Assembly (NCBI RefSeq): GCF_000445445.1
Contig: NZ_ASXP01000004.1
Coordinates: 1-64,000, forward strand
Reading direction: 5' to 3'
Length of the DNA stretch: 64,000 nucleotides
Source of the DNA: Sporomusa ovata DSM 2662
GTDB taxonomy: Bacteria > Bacillota > Negativicutes > Sporomusales > Sporomusaceae
The translations under genes were made by a program, and so were the position numbers. Below are positions 18,263-26,216 of this stretch, one piece after another. The notes under the pieces are model-generated. The model saw nothing but the letters and a program-made list of their open reading frames with translations. It searched no databases and was not told where the DNA came from. Numbering within the stretch: position 1 is the stretch's first letter; every line of letters begins with the position of its first letter.

Positions 18263-20326
18263 ATGACCAAAGATGTACTATTAGAAATTGGCACCGAAGA
18301 AATACCAGCCAAGTTTATGCCGGCTGCCTTAGCGCAGCTTGAAAATACGACTAAAGCAAAACTCACAGAACTTAGAATTAGTTATGGCACGGTTCGGGCT
18401 GTGGGTACACCACGCCGTCTGGCAATTATTGTAAAAGAAGTGGCTGTCACACAAGCCGATAAGCATAGTGAAAACAAAGGTCCCTCGATAAAAATTGCTT
18501 TTGGCCAAGATGGTACTCCCACCAAAGCTGCTTTAGGCTTTGCCAGGGGACAGGGTGTTGATCCGGCGGCATTGGTTGTTAAAGATGAGTATATATATGC
18601 CGTTGTCCAGGAGAAAGGCCGCCCGGTTGCCGAACTGTTACCAGGCTTATTAGCTGATATAGTAACAAGCCTGTCATTTCCTAAGAGTATGCACTGGGGC
18701 GACTTGGATATGCGTTTTGTCCGTCCCATTCGCTGGCTGGTAGCGTTATTTGGCAATGAAGTTGTACCATTTACGTTACCGGGAGTAACTTCCGGTAAGG
18801 TTACGCGAGGTCACCGTTTCCTTGGGCAGGCAGAGGTAACTGTCAATTCTGTGGCAGACTATTTTACTTGCCTTAGCGAAAATTTTGTTATGGTTGATCA
18901 AGATGTACGCCGCCAGATCATCAAGGAGCAAGTTGAGAAACTGGCCGTCAGCCGGGGAGGTACGGCGACCATTGACCAGGAGCTTTTAGAAGAAGTAGTG
19001 TATTTGGTAGAATATCCGACAGCCCTATGTGGCGATTTTGAAGCGAAATACCTTAGTCTGCCACCTGAAGCTATTATTACTCCCATGCGTGAACATCAAC
19101 GCTATTTTCCGGTGACTGGAAAAGATGGCAAGCTGTTGCCCATGTTTATCACCGTCAGGAACGGTGGTTCTGAACACATTAATATTGTTCGTCATGGCAA
19201 TGAGCGAGTACTTAAGGCGAGACTTGCTGATGCCCGTTTCTTTTTTGAAGAAGATCGAAAGCTGCCACTAGCAGAGCGGGTAGAAAAACTTAAGACAATT
19301 GTATTCCAGGAAGGATTGGGCACACTTTATGATAAAGTGTTACGCTTAGAACGCTTAGCCACTGGCTGTGGTCAAATACTGGGCGTTAGTCAGGATGAGC
19401 TTACTATTGCCAAACGCGGTGCTCAGTTAGCTAAAGCTGATTTGGTAACAGGAATGGTGTGCGAATTTACTGAACTGCAGGGTATAATGGGCCGGGAGTA
19501 TGCTAAGCTGAGTGGTGAACGTCCCGAGGTCGCCGAAGCTATATTTGAACATTATCTGCCACGGTTTGCCGGTGATGGTTTGCCACAGACTACTGCGGGC
19601 CGGTTAATTAGTATCGCTGATAAAATGGATAATATTGTTGCCACCTTTAGTCGCGGCCTTATTCCTACTGGTTCTCAGGACCCCTATGCGCTGAGGCGCC
19701 AGGCGCTGGGTATGGTTAATATTTTACTTGATGCTAAGTATCATGTTTCTTTAAGTGCCATTGCCGCTCAGGCCATGGATTTGCTCGGTATTACCGATAA
19801 TGAGCGAAGGACTAAATTAGTAACAGATATTCAGGAATTTTTCCGTTTGCGGATTAAAAATATTTTAACCGAAGAAAATTTGCGGTATGATATGATTGAT
19901 GCTGTATTGGCTGCAGGCAACGATGATATTTATGATACCTGGCTGCGTGCTAATGCTATGGCTGTAGAGGGAGGTACAGTGGCAATGCAAAAAGCCGTAC
20001 AGGCCCTTGTCAGGGTGGGGAATCTTGCGAAAAATGCCACTTCTGAATCTATTGATGTCAGCTTGTTCACTGCTGATGCCGAACATGCTTTGTATAAAGC
20101 CTATATTGATGCGCGCACCGTTATAGCCAATTATCATGCAGAAAAAAATTATCAGGGAATACTTACTGTGCTGGCGGCTATGGCTGCACCGATTGATGCA
20201 TTTTTTGGTGCAGTTATGGTTATGGTTGAAGATACTAAGGTCAAAAATAATCGTTTAGCTTTATTAAAAGCCATAGCAACGCTAGCAGCTCAGACTGCGG
20301 ATTTGACTAAAATAGTGGTCATGTAA
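18263..20326 (+). CDS. glyS: Glycyl-tRNA synthetase beta subunit
   Basis: 687-residue tRNA-binding subunit. Begins LLEIGTEEIPAKFMPAALAQL, the family hallmark, and contains an HD-like central domain (FFEEDRKLPLAERV) and the C-terminal anticodon-binding domain (DPYALRRQALG onwards). Needed with GlyQ for full aminoacylation. ATG 18263 follows AAAGGGAGG. Same transcript as glyQ and so under T-box control. Confidence 0.97.
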   Translation: MTKDVLLEIGTEEIPAKFMPAALAQLENTTKAKLTELRISYGTVRAVGTPRRLAIIVKEVAVTQADKHSENKGPSIKIAFGQDGTPTKAALGFARGQGVDPAALVVKDEYIYAVVQEKGRPVAELLPGLLADIVTSLSFPKSMHWGDLDMRFVRPIRWLVALFGNEVVPFTLPGVTSGKVTRGHRFLGQAEVTVNSVADYFTCLSENFVMVDQDVRRQIIKEQVEKLAVSRGGTATIDQELLEEVVYLVEYPTALCGDFEAKYLSLPPEAIITPMREHQRYFPVTGKDGKLLPMFITVRNGGSEHINIVRHGNERVLKARLADARFFFEEDRKLPLAERVEKLKTIVFQEGLGTLYDKVLRLERLATGCGQILGVSQDELTIAKRGAQLAKADLVTGMVCEFTELQGIMGREYAKLSGERPEVAEAIFEHYLPRFAGDGLPQTTAGRLISIADKMDNIVATFSRGLIPTGSQDPYALRRQALGMVNILLDAKYHVSLSAIAAQAMDLLGITDNERRTKLVTDIQEFFRLRIKNILTEENLRYDMIDAVLAAGNDDIYDTWLRANAMAVEGGTVAMQKAVQALVRVGNLAKNATSESIDVSLFTADAEHALYKAYIDARTVIANYHAEKNYQGILTVLAAMAAPIDAFFGAVMVMVEDTKVKNNRLALLKAIATLAAQTADLTKIVVM

Positions 20327-20360
20327 CTGAGTATACCGGGGCAAAAAGGGGGGAGATTGA

Positions 20361-21014
20361 TTGGGCTTAACGCAGCGCCAAGAGAAAATTGCGGGGATGG
20401 TCAGAAGTTTAGGACCGATTACTGGGGAACAAATTGCTGAACGTCTTAATGTAACTAGGGCCGCGCTCAGACCTGATTTAGCGATCCTAGTGATGTCCGG
20501 TATGGTAGAAGCTCGTCCTAAAGTAGGTTACTATTATACTGGAAAAAATGTAATGAGTATGCTTACTGATCAAATAAGCAGGATCAAAGTTCGGGATATT
20601 CAGTCAGTTCCTGTTGTTGTTACTTCCAGTACAAGTGTTTATGATGCTGTCGTTACCATGTTTCTCGAAGATGTTGGCTCAGTCTTTATTGTTGAGCCGG
20701 CAGGTATTCTCACGGGAGTGGTATCCCGCAAAGATGTGCTAAAAGTAGCCCTTGGAGGCAGTGATCTGCATAAGATGCCGGTTAAAGTACTTATGACACC
20801 TATGCCGAAAATCGTGGTAACTTCTCCCGATGAATCGGTACTTGCAGCGGCAAAAAAAATTATCGATAACGAAGTTGACAGTCTGCCGGTTGTAGCGATT
20901 GCTGATCATCAGGAAACAAAAGCTTATGAAGTAATCGGACGACTAACCAAAACCAATATCGCCAGATTGTTCGTTGAACTGGGCGAGGGACGAGGAGGAG
21001 AACACTATAGCTAA
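20361..21014 (+). CDS. CcpN/YqzB-like repressor with HTH and paired CBS domains
   Basis: 217 residues: N-terminal winged HTH (LTQRQEKIAGMVRSLGPITGEQIAERLNV, cited in part) and two CBS domains (about 75-205). In Bacillus CcpN represses gluconeogenic genes, and its CBS domains are thought to read adenine nucleotides. It pairs with yqfL, the pyruvate phosphate dikinase regulator, which follows here too. TTG 20361 with GGGGGAGA upstream. Confidence 0.88.
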   Translation: MGLTQRQEKIAGMVRSLGPITGEQIAERLNVTRAALRPDLAILVMSGMVEARPKVGYYYTGKNVMSMLTDQISRIKVRDIQSVPVVVTSSTSVYDAVVTMFLEDVGSVFIVEPAGILTGVVSRKDVLKVALGGSDLHKMPVKVLMTPMPKIVVTSPDESVLAAAKKIIDNEVDSLPVVAIADHQETKAYEVIGRLTKTNIARLFVELGEGRGGEHYS

Positions 21015-21828
21015 CCTACCGATTATTTACGCATTGTCTGATTCGATTGGTGAAACAGCCGAGCAGGTGGCGCGAGCCACTGCCAGTCAATTTAACTCCG
21101 GAGAATTTGATATTATTAGAATTCCGTATATCAATTCAGTGGAACAAATTGCCGAAACCGTGCGGGAGGCGACAAAACATACCTGCATTATTTGTCACAC
21201 TTTGGTATCACCTGATTTGCGGGACGCATTGTTGGAACAAGCGCAGGAACACAATATTCAAACAGTGGATATTATGGGGCCGATGATTCATGCTGTCCAA
21301 AATATTACAGAAATGACACCGCGACTCAAGCCGGGGCTTGTTCATAAACTAGACCAGGAATATTTTAAACGGGTAGAGGCTGTGGAATTTGCCGTAAAAT
21401 ATGACGATGGGAAAAACCCCTTAGGTCTGTTAAAAGCCGATATTGTTATTATTGGGGTATCACGCACGTCCAAAACTCCCCTTAGTATGTATTTGGCGCA
21501 TAAAAAAGTAAAGGTGGCCAATGTGCCGCTTGTGCCGGAAGCACCATTGCCGCAGGAACTATTCCAAGTACCTTCGCATCGTATTGTCGGCCTGATTATT
21601 GACACGTTTAAACTTAATGAAATCCGTAGTGAACGTCTAAAAACCATGGGCTTGGCACCAGATGCCAGCTATGCTAATATTAGCCGGATCAACGAAGAAC
21701 TGGATTATGCCCGTACTATTATGCGCCGGTTGGAATGTCCGGTCATTGATGTATCAAACAAGGCAATTGAAGAGACAGCCAATCGAATATTAGAAGTTGT
21801 TCAGAAAAACAAACTGGCAAATAGCTAA
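21007..21828 (+). CDS. ppdR: Pyruvate, phosphate dikinase regulatory kinase/phosphorylase (YqfL, DUF299)
   Basis: Bifunctional Ser/Thr kinase and pyrophosphorylase that switches PPDK or PEP synthase off and on using ADP and phosphate. N-terminal LPIIYALSDSIGETAEQVA and the P-loop-like GVSRTSKTPLSMYLA (about residues 149-163) are diagnostic. By family length the protein starts near ATA 21007, which has AGGAGGAG (20993-21000) six bases before it. The nearest standard in-frame start is TTG 20974, inside the preceding gene and without a good ribosome site. If TTG is used the protein gains eleven residues. The neighbouring CcpN-like gene suggests joint control of gluconeogenic flux. Confidence 0.92.
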   Translation: MANLPIIYALSDSIGETAEQVARATASQFNSGEFDIIRIPYINSVEQIAETVREATKHTCIICHTLVSPDLRDALLEQAQEHNIQTVDIMGPMIHAVQNITEMTPRLKPGLVHKLDQEYFKRVEAVEFAVKYDDGKNPLGLLKADIVIIGVSRTSKTPLSMYLAHKKVKVANVPLVPEAPLPQELFQVPSHRIVGLIIDTFKLNEIRSERLKTMGLAPDASYANISRINEELDYARTIMRRLECPVIDVSNKAIEETANRILEVVQKNKLANS

Positions 21829-21846
21829 AAAAAGTATAAGTTGTCG

Positions 21847-21925
21847 AACCACAGAGGACACAGAGAACGCAGAGGAAATGGTTAACATAAATCTCCCCTC
21901 TGCGTTCTCTGTGTCCTCTGCGGTT
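21847..21925. repeat. Long inverted repeat, 29-base arms
   Basis: Left arm 21847-21875 and right arm 21897-21925 are reverse complements at 28 of 29 positions, with a 21-base loop. The arms are built of short CACAGAGGACACAGAGAACG-type units. There is no T run, so it is not a normal terminator. It lies between two convergent genes and looks like a REP/MITE-type dispersed hairpin. Confidence 0.8.
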
Positions 21926-21963
21926 AAACATATCCTCAAGGGCGCGGTAGCGCTTTTTAACGT

Positions 21964-22443
21964 TTACATAAAACTATTGGTATCAACGTTATAATTTATA
22001 GAATCAGCTGTCCTTTCGTTCTCTCCCTGAGACACATGAACATTGCCATTAAAAGAAGCGATCCGGGTATCCCAGGAAAAGTCTACCCTATCAGCGTTAA
22101 TCGTTAGGCCGGTACGGGAAAAATTTACACCGCCATCAATACTCGCTCGATTTTTAGTACCATAAACATAGACGCTGTCACCGGTAAAATCGATATCGTC
22201 CTGATTCACCGTTATGCCGCCTGCACCCGATACTTCCAATGTAGCTAAATTTACTTTGGCCTCACCAGCTGTAATCACCCTGTTTCTAACCTCAATGTAA
22301 ACATTGCCTTTTAGAACATATAGTCCTGTATTAACATCAAAGTATGTATGGTCGGCAGTTATGACTGGTTTGGCCGCGAATGCAGTGCTTGTTACAAGTA
22401 GAAACACTAAAAGCACAGAAAATAATATTCTACGATACTTCAT
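21964..22443 (-). CDS. OstA/LptA-like secreted protein
   Basis: 159 residues on the reverse strand. Signal peptide MKYRRILFSVLLVFLLVTSTAFA, cited in part, then an OstA-type beta-jellyroll with repeated strands (TADHTYFDVNTGLYVLKGNV, ITAGEAKVNL, LTINADRVDF). LptA bridges lipopolysaccharide from the inner to the outer membrane, so this gene points to a diderm cell. The start ATG at 22443 is preceded by AAAGGAGG; a longer ATG at 22470 lacks this. It was originally divergent from dgt; the IS now separates them. It may be a paralogue rather than the main LptA. Confidence 0.8.
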   Translation of the reverse strand: MKYRRILFSVLLVFLLVTSTAFAAKPVITADHTYFDVNTGLYVLKGNVYIEVRNRVITAGEAKVNLATLEVSGAGGITVNQDDIDFTGDSVYVYGTKNRASIDGGVNFSRTGLTINADRVDFSWDTRIASFNGNVHVSQGENERTADSINYNVDTNSFM

Positions 22444-22499
22444 TCTGTGGCCTCCTTTCTTACTACTCATTATAGCAAATAAGTTTTAATCCTGTGTAG

Positions 22500-22549
22500 T
22501 CTGTAATGAAAAATTAACATTGTAATGCCACAGGCAAATAATGTTATAA
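22500..22549. repeat. 50-bp direct repeat, left copy (target-site duplication)
   Basis: Identical over 50 bases to 24867-24916. The two copies directly abut the terminal inverted repeats of the composite IS. The right copy carries the likely dgt promoter. Confidence 0.95.
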
Positions 22550-22691
22550 CCCGACTTTTACAGTTAGCAGAATATACGAAGCAGACAGAGTGGAATAATA
22601 TGCTTATAAAATGCGGATTTCCGCATTTTTTTGCGCTTTTTATATTGTGTTATACTACAGATATGCTACAATATAAAGGAGGTGATGTTCC

Positions 22692-23021
22692 ATGATAAGA
22701 AAAGACCGTGTAAAGCGTGGTGGCGTTATTAAGACGCACATCCGTGTTGTCGAAGGGTATCGCCCTGGACCGGGGATGCCCACCAAGCAGCGTACTATTA
22801 GAAGTTTTGGTTATTTCGAAGATCAGCCAGATCCCGAGGCTTTCATGGCTATGGTGGAGGAGTTCGACGCTAACTTTAAAGATAATGTTCCCTTACGAAT
22901 CGAAGTTGCAGCCAATGCGCTGATGTATGGTGGGGAAAACCGACGGCAGAACTACGGATACAAGTTCCTGGAGGCCGTCTATAATCTGCTCGAAATTAAT
23001 TCGTTTATCAAGGTGGTACTA
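22692..23021 (+). pseudogene. IS1634-family transposase, N-terminal fragment
   Basis: About 110 residues beginning MIRKDRVKRGGVIKTHIRVV and reaching YKFLEAVYNLLEINSFIK, the conserved N-terminal region of IS1634-type transposases. ATG follows AAAGGAGGTGA. The frame enters the IS3 element and stops at 23057. The DDE core, about 300 residues by family length, is missing, so no active enzyme can be made from this copy. Confidence 0.85.
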
Positions 23022-23091
23022 TGTCAAGAAAAAGTACAACTTAAATGTGGAATTTAGCCCAACAAACATTTTGTAAATATATGTATTTTTC

Positions 23092-23988
23092 TTACCCTGC
23101 AAGCTGTACTTTCTTATGCACTTTTTCATATTGATCTGGTGAAAGATATCCACAATGACCATGGATTCTTCTTGTATTATAAAAAGTCTCGATATATTCA
23201 AAAATCAATCGATATGCATGCCTATAATCAAAGATCTTGTATCTGTTTAGCCATTCTCTCTTTATTAAAGCATGAAATGCTTCAATACATGCATTGTCCC
23301 AAGGATAGGCTTTCTTTGAATAGCTCAGTATCATTCCTTCCGTCGCATTTCGGTAATCCTTTGATACGTACTGACATCCCCTGTCACTATGCATTACCAG
23401 GGGTCTGTCAATTTTGCGTTTTTCTTTGGCTTTATTTATTGTCGCTATAACATGTTCTGTTTCCAGCGTATGACTCAATGTCCATGCAATAATCTTTCGT
23501 GAAAATAAATCCATTATACTTGTAAGGTATACAAAGCCATCCAATGTCCAGATATAAGTAATATCTGAGCACCATACAGCATTTGGTTCCTTTGGATTGA
23601 ACTGCTCATTTAATACATTTATTAATTTGCTGTCAAAATCCGAATTGATGGTGGTTACGGTATAAGGTTTAATATACTGAGCCTTAATTCCCATTTCTCT
23701 CATATAGTTCCCAACCGTTTTTTCAGCAATGACTTCACCCTGAGTAAGAAGTTTCTCCTTTATTTTAGGAGCCCCATAATTCTGATGAGATTCGTCATAT
23801 ATTTCCTGTATCTTTTGCTTAATTCTCGCTTTCCTTTTTGATTGCTCAGAGGGAGATCTCTTGAGCCAGGCAGTATAGCCTGATCTTGAAACGCCTAAAT
23901 GCTTCAACATTCCGCTGATAGAAACCCGGCGTTTTTTATCGAGTTCTTCTTTTTTAGCGGTAACTTCAATGTATATGGCTTCTGTCAT
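23092..23988 (-). CDS. IS3-family transposase OrfB (DDE integrase)
   Basis: 298 residues. An HTH_21-like region (YDESHQNYGAPKIKEKL) precedes an rve-type DDE core: first D in WCSDITYI, second in MHSDRGCQY, E in NACIEAFHALIKREW. All three acidic residues are present. Its ATG overlaps the orfA stop (ATGA). In this family the active product is usually the OrfAB fusion made by -1 frameshifting. Confidence 0.93.
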   Translation of the reverse strand: MTEAIYIEVTAKKEELDKKRRVSISGMLKHLGVSRSGYTAWLKRSPSEQSKRKARIKQKIQEIYDESHQNYGAPKIKEKLLTQGEVIAEKTVGNYMREMGIKAQYIKPYTVTTINSDFDSKLINVLNEQFNPKEPNAVWCSDITYIWTLDGFVYLTSIMDLFSRKIIAWTLSHTLETEHVIATINKAKEKRKIDRPLVMHSDRGCQYVSKDYRNATEGMILSYSKKAYPWDNACIEAFHALIKREWLNRYKIFDYRHAYRLIFEYIETFYNTRRIHGHCGYLSPDQYEKVHKKVQLAG

Positions 23989-24272
23989 TTTCCCAGAATG
24001 TTGATTGCTTTTTTTAATACATCAAGTGCATCCTGCGCATCACGTAACTCCTTCTTTAAGCGCGCGATTTCTTTAGCTTCATCACTTGAATAATTACCCG
24101 CTCCCCTGGTTGGTACTTTTCCACCTTGTTCTTTTGCAGCATTTGCCCATTTGCTTAATGCTGATTTACTGATGCCTAGATTTTTAGCACATCCATTCAC
24201 ACCTAAATCCTTATGGTCATTGTAATAAACCACTGCATCTTCTTTAAATTTCTGAGTATAGTGTATGGCCAT
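23985..24272 (-). CDS. IS3-family transposase OrfA (HTH)
   Basis: 95 residues, DNA-binding part: HTH (NGCAKNLGISKSALSKWANA) and a leucine-zipper-like tail (ARLKKELRDAQDALDVLKKA). Start ATG at 24272; an upstream ATG at 24287 is possible. A run of seven A then G (reverse strand, bases 24015 to 24008) is a typical -1 slippery site. The shifted frame is open into orfB, so an OrfAB fusion can be made. Confidence 0.9.
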   Translation of the reverse strand: MAIHYTQKFKEDAVVYYNDHKDLGVNGCAKNLGISKSALSKWANAAKEQGGKVPTRGAGNYSSDEAKEIARLKKELRDAQDALDVLKKAINILGK

Positions 24273-24355
24273 GTTAAGTCCCCCCATCTTGTTAGTTATT
24301 GTAACAATTTATTGGGAACTTTCCATATTTAATTTGCACTATTTTTATTCTAGCA

Positions 24356-24779
24356 CCAACAGTCATTTAGAATTATGAAAACCGATCTTTATGCCAGACC
24401 CGTATTCGTTAGCAAAAACGAACATATACGTGCGCATTTTCTGATCTGTTTCGTCGCGCTTCTTGTAATCCGAATTATTCAGCATCGTATGGGAGAAAAA
24501 GCTCTGTCGGCCGAGCGAATTGCAAGAGCACTGGGTACCGCGACATGTCAGGTTTTGAAGGGTGGTATCATTCACCTCGACGATGTCGGCGGTGCGATTG
24601 CATTTCAAAAGGTGCGAAACAAAAAAGGCGAGATAGTGGATACGTTGGTCTATTCGGATAAAGACGAAATCGCGCTGGACTACAAGTTAATTCAGGAAAC
24701 GTTCGGCACGAATTTTTACAATGTTTATCCGAGGCAGGAGGTATTCAATAAATTCCTAAAAAATATTACTGTAGCATAA
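24356..24779 (+). pseudogene. IS1634-family transposase, C-terminal fragment
   Basis: About 140 residues from FRIMKTDLYARPVFVSKNEH, then IRAHFLICFVALLVIRIIQ, the conserved C-terminal part of IS1634-type transposases, ending in a normal stop at 24777-24779. It joins the N-terminal fragment at 22692 as one broken gene. The first frame after the IS3 junction reads HQQSFRIM, so the break fell inside the coding region. Confidence 0.85.
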
Positions 24780-24866
24780 CAGAATTTACATATGAATCAA
24801 CTACAAAGAAGCCCGTAGTTTCAACGGCTAGGGGCTTCTCGCGTTTTTTAAACTGTAAAACTCGGG

Positions 24867-24916
24867 TCTGTAATGAAAAATTAACATTGTAATGCCACAG
24901 GCAAATAATGTTATAA
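24867..24916. repeat. 50-bp direct repeat, right copy
   Basis: Second copy of the sequence at 22500-22549, starting directly after the right inverted repeat. Its last bases form TATAA of the dgt -10 region. Confidence 0.95.
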
Positions 24917-24917
24917 T
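24887..24917 (+). promoter_or_regulatory. Candidate dgt promoter inside the direct repeat
   Basis: TTGTAA (24887-24892) and TATAAT (24912-24917), 19-base spacer. The -10 is completed by the first T after the repeat, so the copy at 22500 lacks it (TATAAC). Confidence 0.5.
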
Positions 24918-24944
24918 ATACCTAAGGAAGGAGGCGCTTTTAGC

Positions 24945-25946
24945 ATGAAAGTCCGTGAACGAACTGAAGAGCAGGAATTTAAAATCTTATCAGCCTATGC
25001 GGCGAAAAGCCGCGATGCCGTCAGGGACAGGGAAGAGGATTTGTGTGATTTCCGCACCGCCTTTCAACGCGACAGGGATCGCATTATTCATAGTAAATCG
25101 TTTCGGCGTCTTAAACATAAAACACAGGTGTATATAGCTCCGGGCGATCATTATCGGATGCGTATGACACATAGCCTGGAGGTTGCGCAGATATCCCGCA
25201 CTATCGCCCGTGGTCTAATGCTTAATGAAGACTTGACGGAAGCGATTGCTGTAGGCCATGATGTAGGACATACTCCGTTTGGTCATGCCGGCGAATATGC
25301 ATTGCGCGAACTTATTGGTCATTACAATCATAACGAACAAAGTTTGCGGGTAGTAGAACATCTCGAACGGGGAGGACAAGGGCTTAATCTGACTGCAGAA
25401 GTTCGAGATGGCATACTTAACCATACTGGTGATAATAAGCCGTTTACTCTGGAAGGTAACATTGTTCGCAGAAGTGACCGTATCGCCTATCTGTGCCATG
25501 ACTATGATGATGGTATTCGCGCCGGTATGATAAAACCTTCTGATTTACCGCAAAATGTTTGTAACGTCTTAGGTACAAATCCATCAAGCATGATAACCGT
25601 AATGGTTTCTGATATAATTACCGAATCAGAAGGAAGAAACGAAATTCTTATGTCTGGCAGGGTAAAAGCGGCTATGGATGAGTTTCGGGAATTTATGTTT
25701 AAAAAAATCTATCACTCAGCCGAACTCGAGCCTGATCGAAAAAAATCCAAATATGTTGTTAGTAAGCTTTTCGAATATTATATGGATAACCCTGGAAGTT
25801 TGCCGCAGGAATTTTTGGAACGGGAAGAACGCTGGGGATTACAGACGATAGTTATTGATTACATTGCTGGTCTAACTGATTTGTATGCAATAAAACAGTT
25901 CGAAAAACTATTCATTCCTGCAACCTGGGGAATACCCCAATTATAG
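24945..25946 (+). CDS. dgt: Deoxyguanosinetriphosphate triphosphohydrolase-like HD protein
   Basis: 333-residue HD-domain dNTPase of the Dgt group, which splits dNTPs to nucleosides and triphosphate. H...HD motif: HSLEVAQISR with GHDVGHTPFGHAGE, and a later Asp in IAYLCHDYDDG. Typical N-terminus with FRTAFQRDRDRIIHSKSFRR. ATG 24945 after AAGGAAGGAGG. In this lineage it precedes dnaG and rpoD, a DNA-replication neighbourhood. Confidence 0.93.
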   Translation: MKVRERTEEQEFKILSAYAAKSRDAVRDREEDLCDFRTAFQRDRDRIIHSKSFRRLKHKTQVYIAPGDHYRMRMTHSLEVAQISRTIARGLMLNEDLTEAIAVGHDVGHTPFGHAGEYALRELIGHYNHNEQSLRVVEHLERGGQGLNLTAEVRDGILNHTGDNKPFTLEGNIVRRSDRIAYLCHDYDDGIRAGMIKPSDLPQNVCNVLGTNPSSMITVMVSDIITESEGRNEILMSGRVKAAMDEFREFMFKKIYHSAELEPDRKKSKYVVSKLFEYYMDNPGSLPQEFLEREERWGLQTIVIDYIAGLTDLYAIKQFEKLFIPATWGIPQL

Positions 25947-25971
25947 CAGAGCCTACATAGGCTCTGCTTTT
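25945..25971 (+). terminator. Intrinsic terminator after dgt
   Basis: 9-bp stem AGCAGAGCC / GGCTCTGCT, loop TACATA, then T run; starts within the stop codon. Confidence 0.85.
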
Positions 25972-25996
25972 GTATTTTGAACAAATATTATTACTT

Positions 25997-26026
25997 TTGT
26001 CAAGACGTAAAAGAGGAATTTTATCA
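25997..26026 (+). promoter_or_regulatory. Candidate promoter for dnaG-rpoD
   Basis: TTGTCA (25997-26002) and TTATCA (26021-26026), 18-base spacer, in the 245-base gap before dnaG. No other feature seen in that gap. Confidence 0.35.
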
Positions 26027-26216
26027 TTTATATTGAATAATTATTATTAAAATAAAGATGATAAAGACTGTGTCCATAACTTTGCAGGTAGTTGCATACT
26101 TTTGGCAGGAATATTAACCTGAATGTAGAATTAAGTCAAAGCTTGGAACTATTTGCATATTCTGCAAACCTAAAACACAGCGGGAAATTTGTCATTGCCT
26201 GGATAAGGTGAATTAT

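Larger units (their letters stand above)
23022..24355 (-). mobile_element. IS3-family insertion sequence (IS150-like), about 1.33 kb
   Basis: Carries overlapping orfA and orfB on the reverse strand. Candidate ends TGTCAAGAAAAAGTAC (from 23022) and, read on the other strand, TGCTAGAATAAAAATAG (from 24355) continue into imperfect inverted repeats (CAACTTAAATGTGGAA against CAAATTAAATATGGAA). No short target duplication is visible at the two junctions, which fits loss of flanking DNA. Boundaries good to a few bases. Confidence 0.82.
22550..24866. mobile_element. IS1634-family element, gutted and carrying a nested IS3 element
   Basis: Bounded by inverted repeats CCCGACTTTTACAGTT (22550-22565) and AACTGTAAAACTCGGG (24851-24866), 15 of 16 matching. 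It holds the N- and C-terminal parts of one IS1634-type transposase with an IS3-family element between them. A hairpin with T run (22608-22629) just inside the left end would block incoming transcription, and another (about 24808-24850) sits at the right end. Flanked by the 50-bp direct repeats. Long, variable target duplications are reported for IS1634 and IS1549. Confidence 0.88.
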
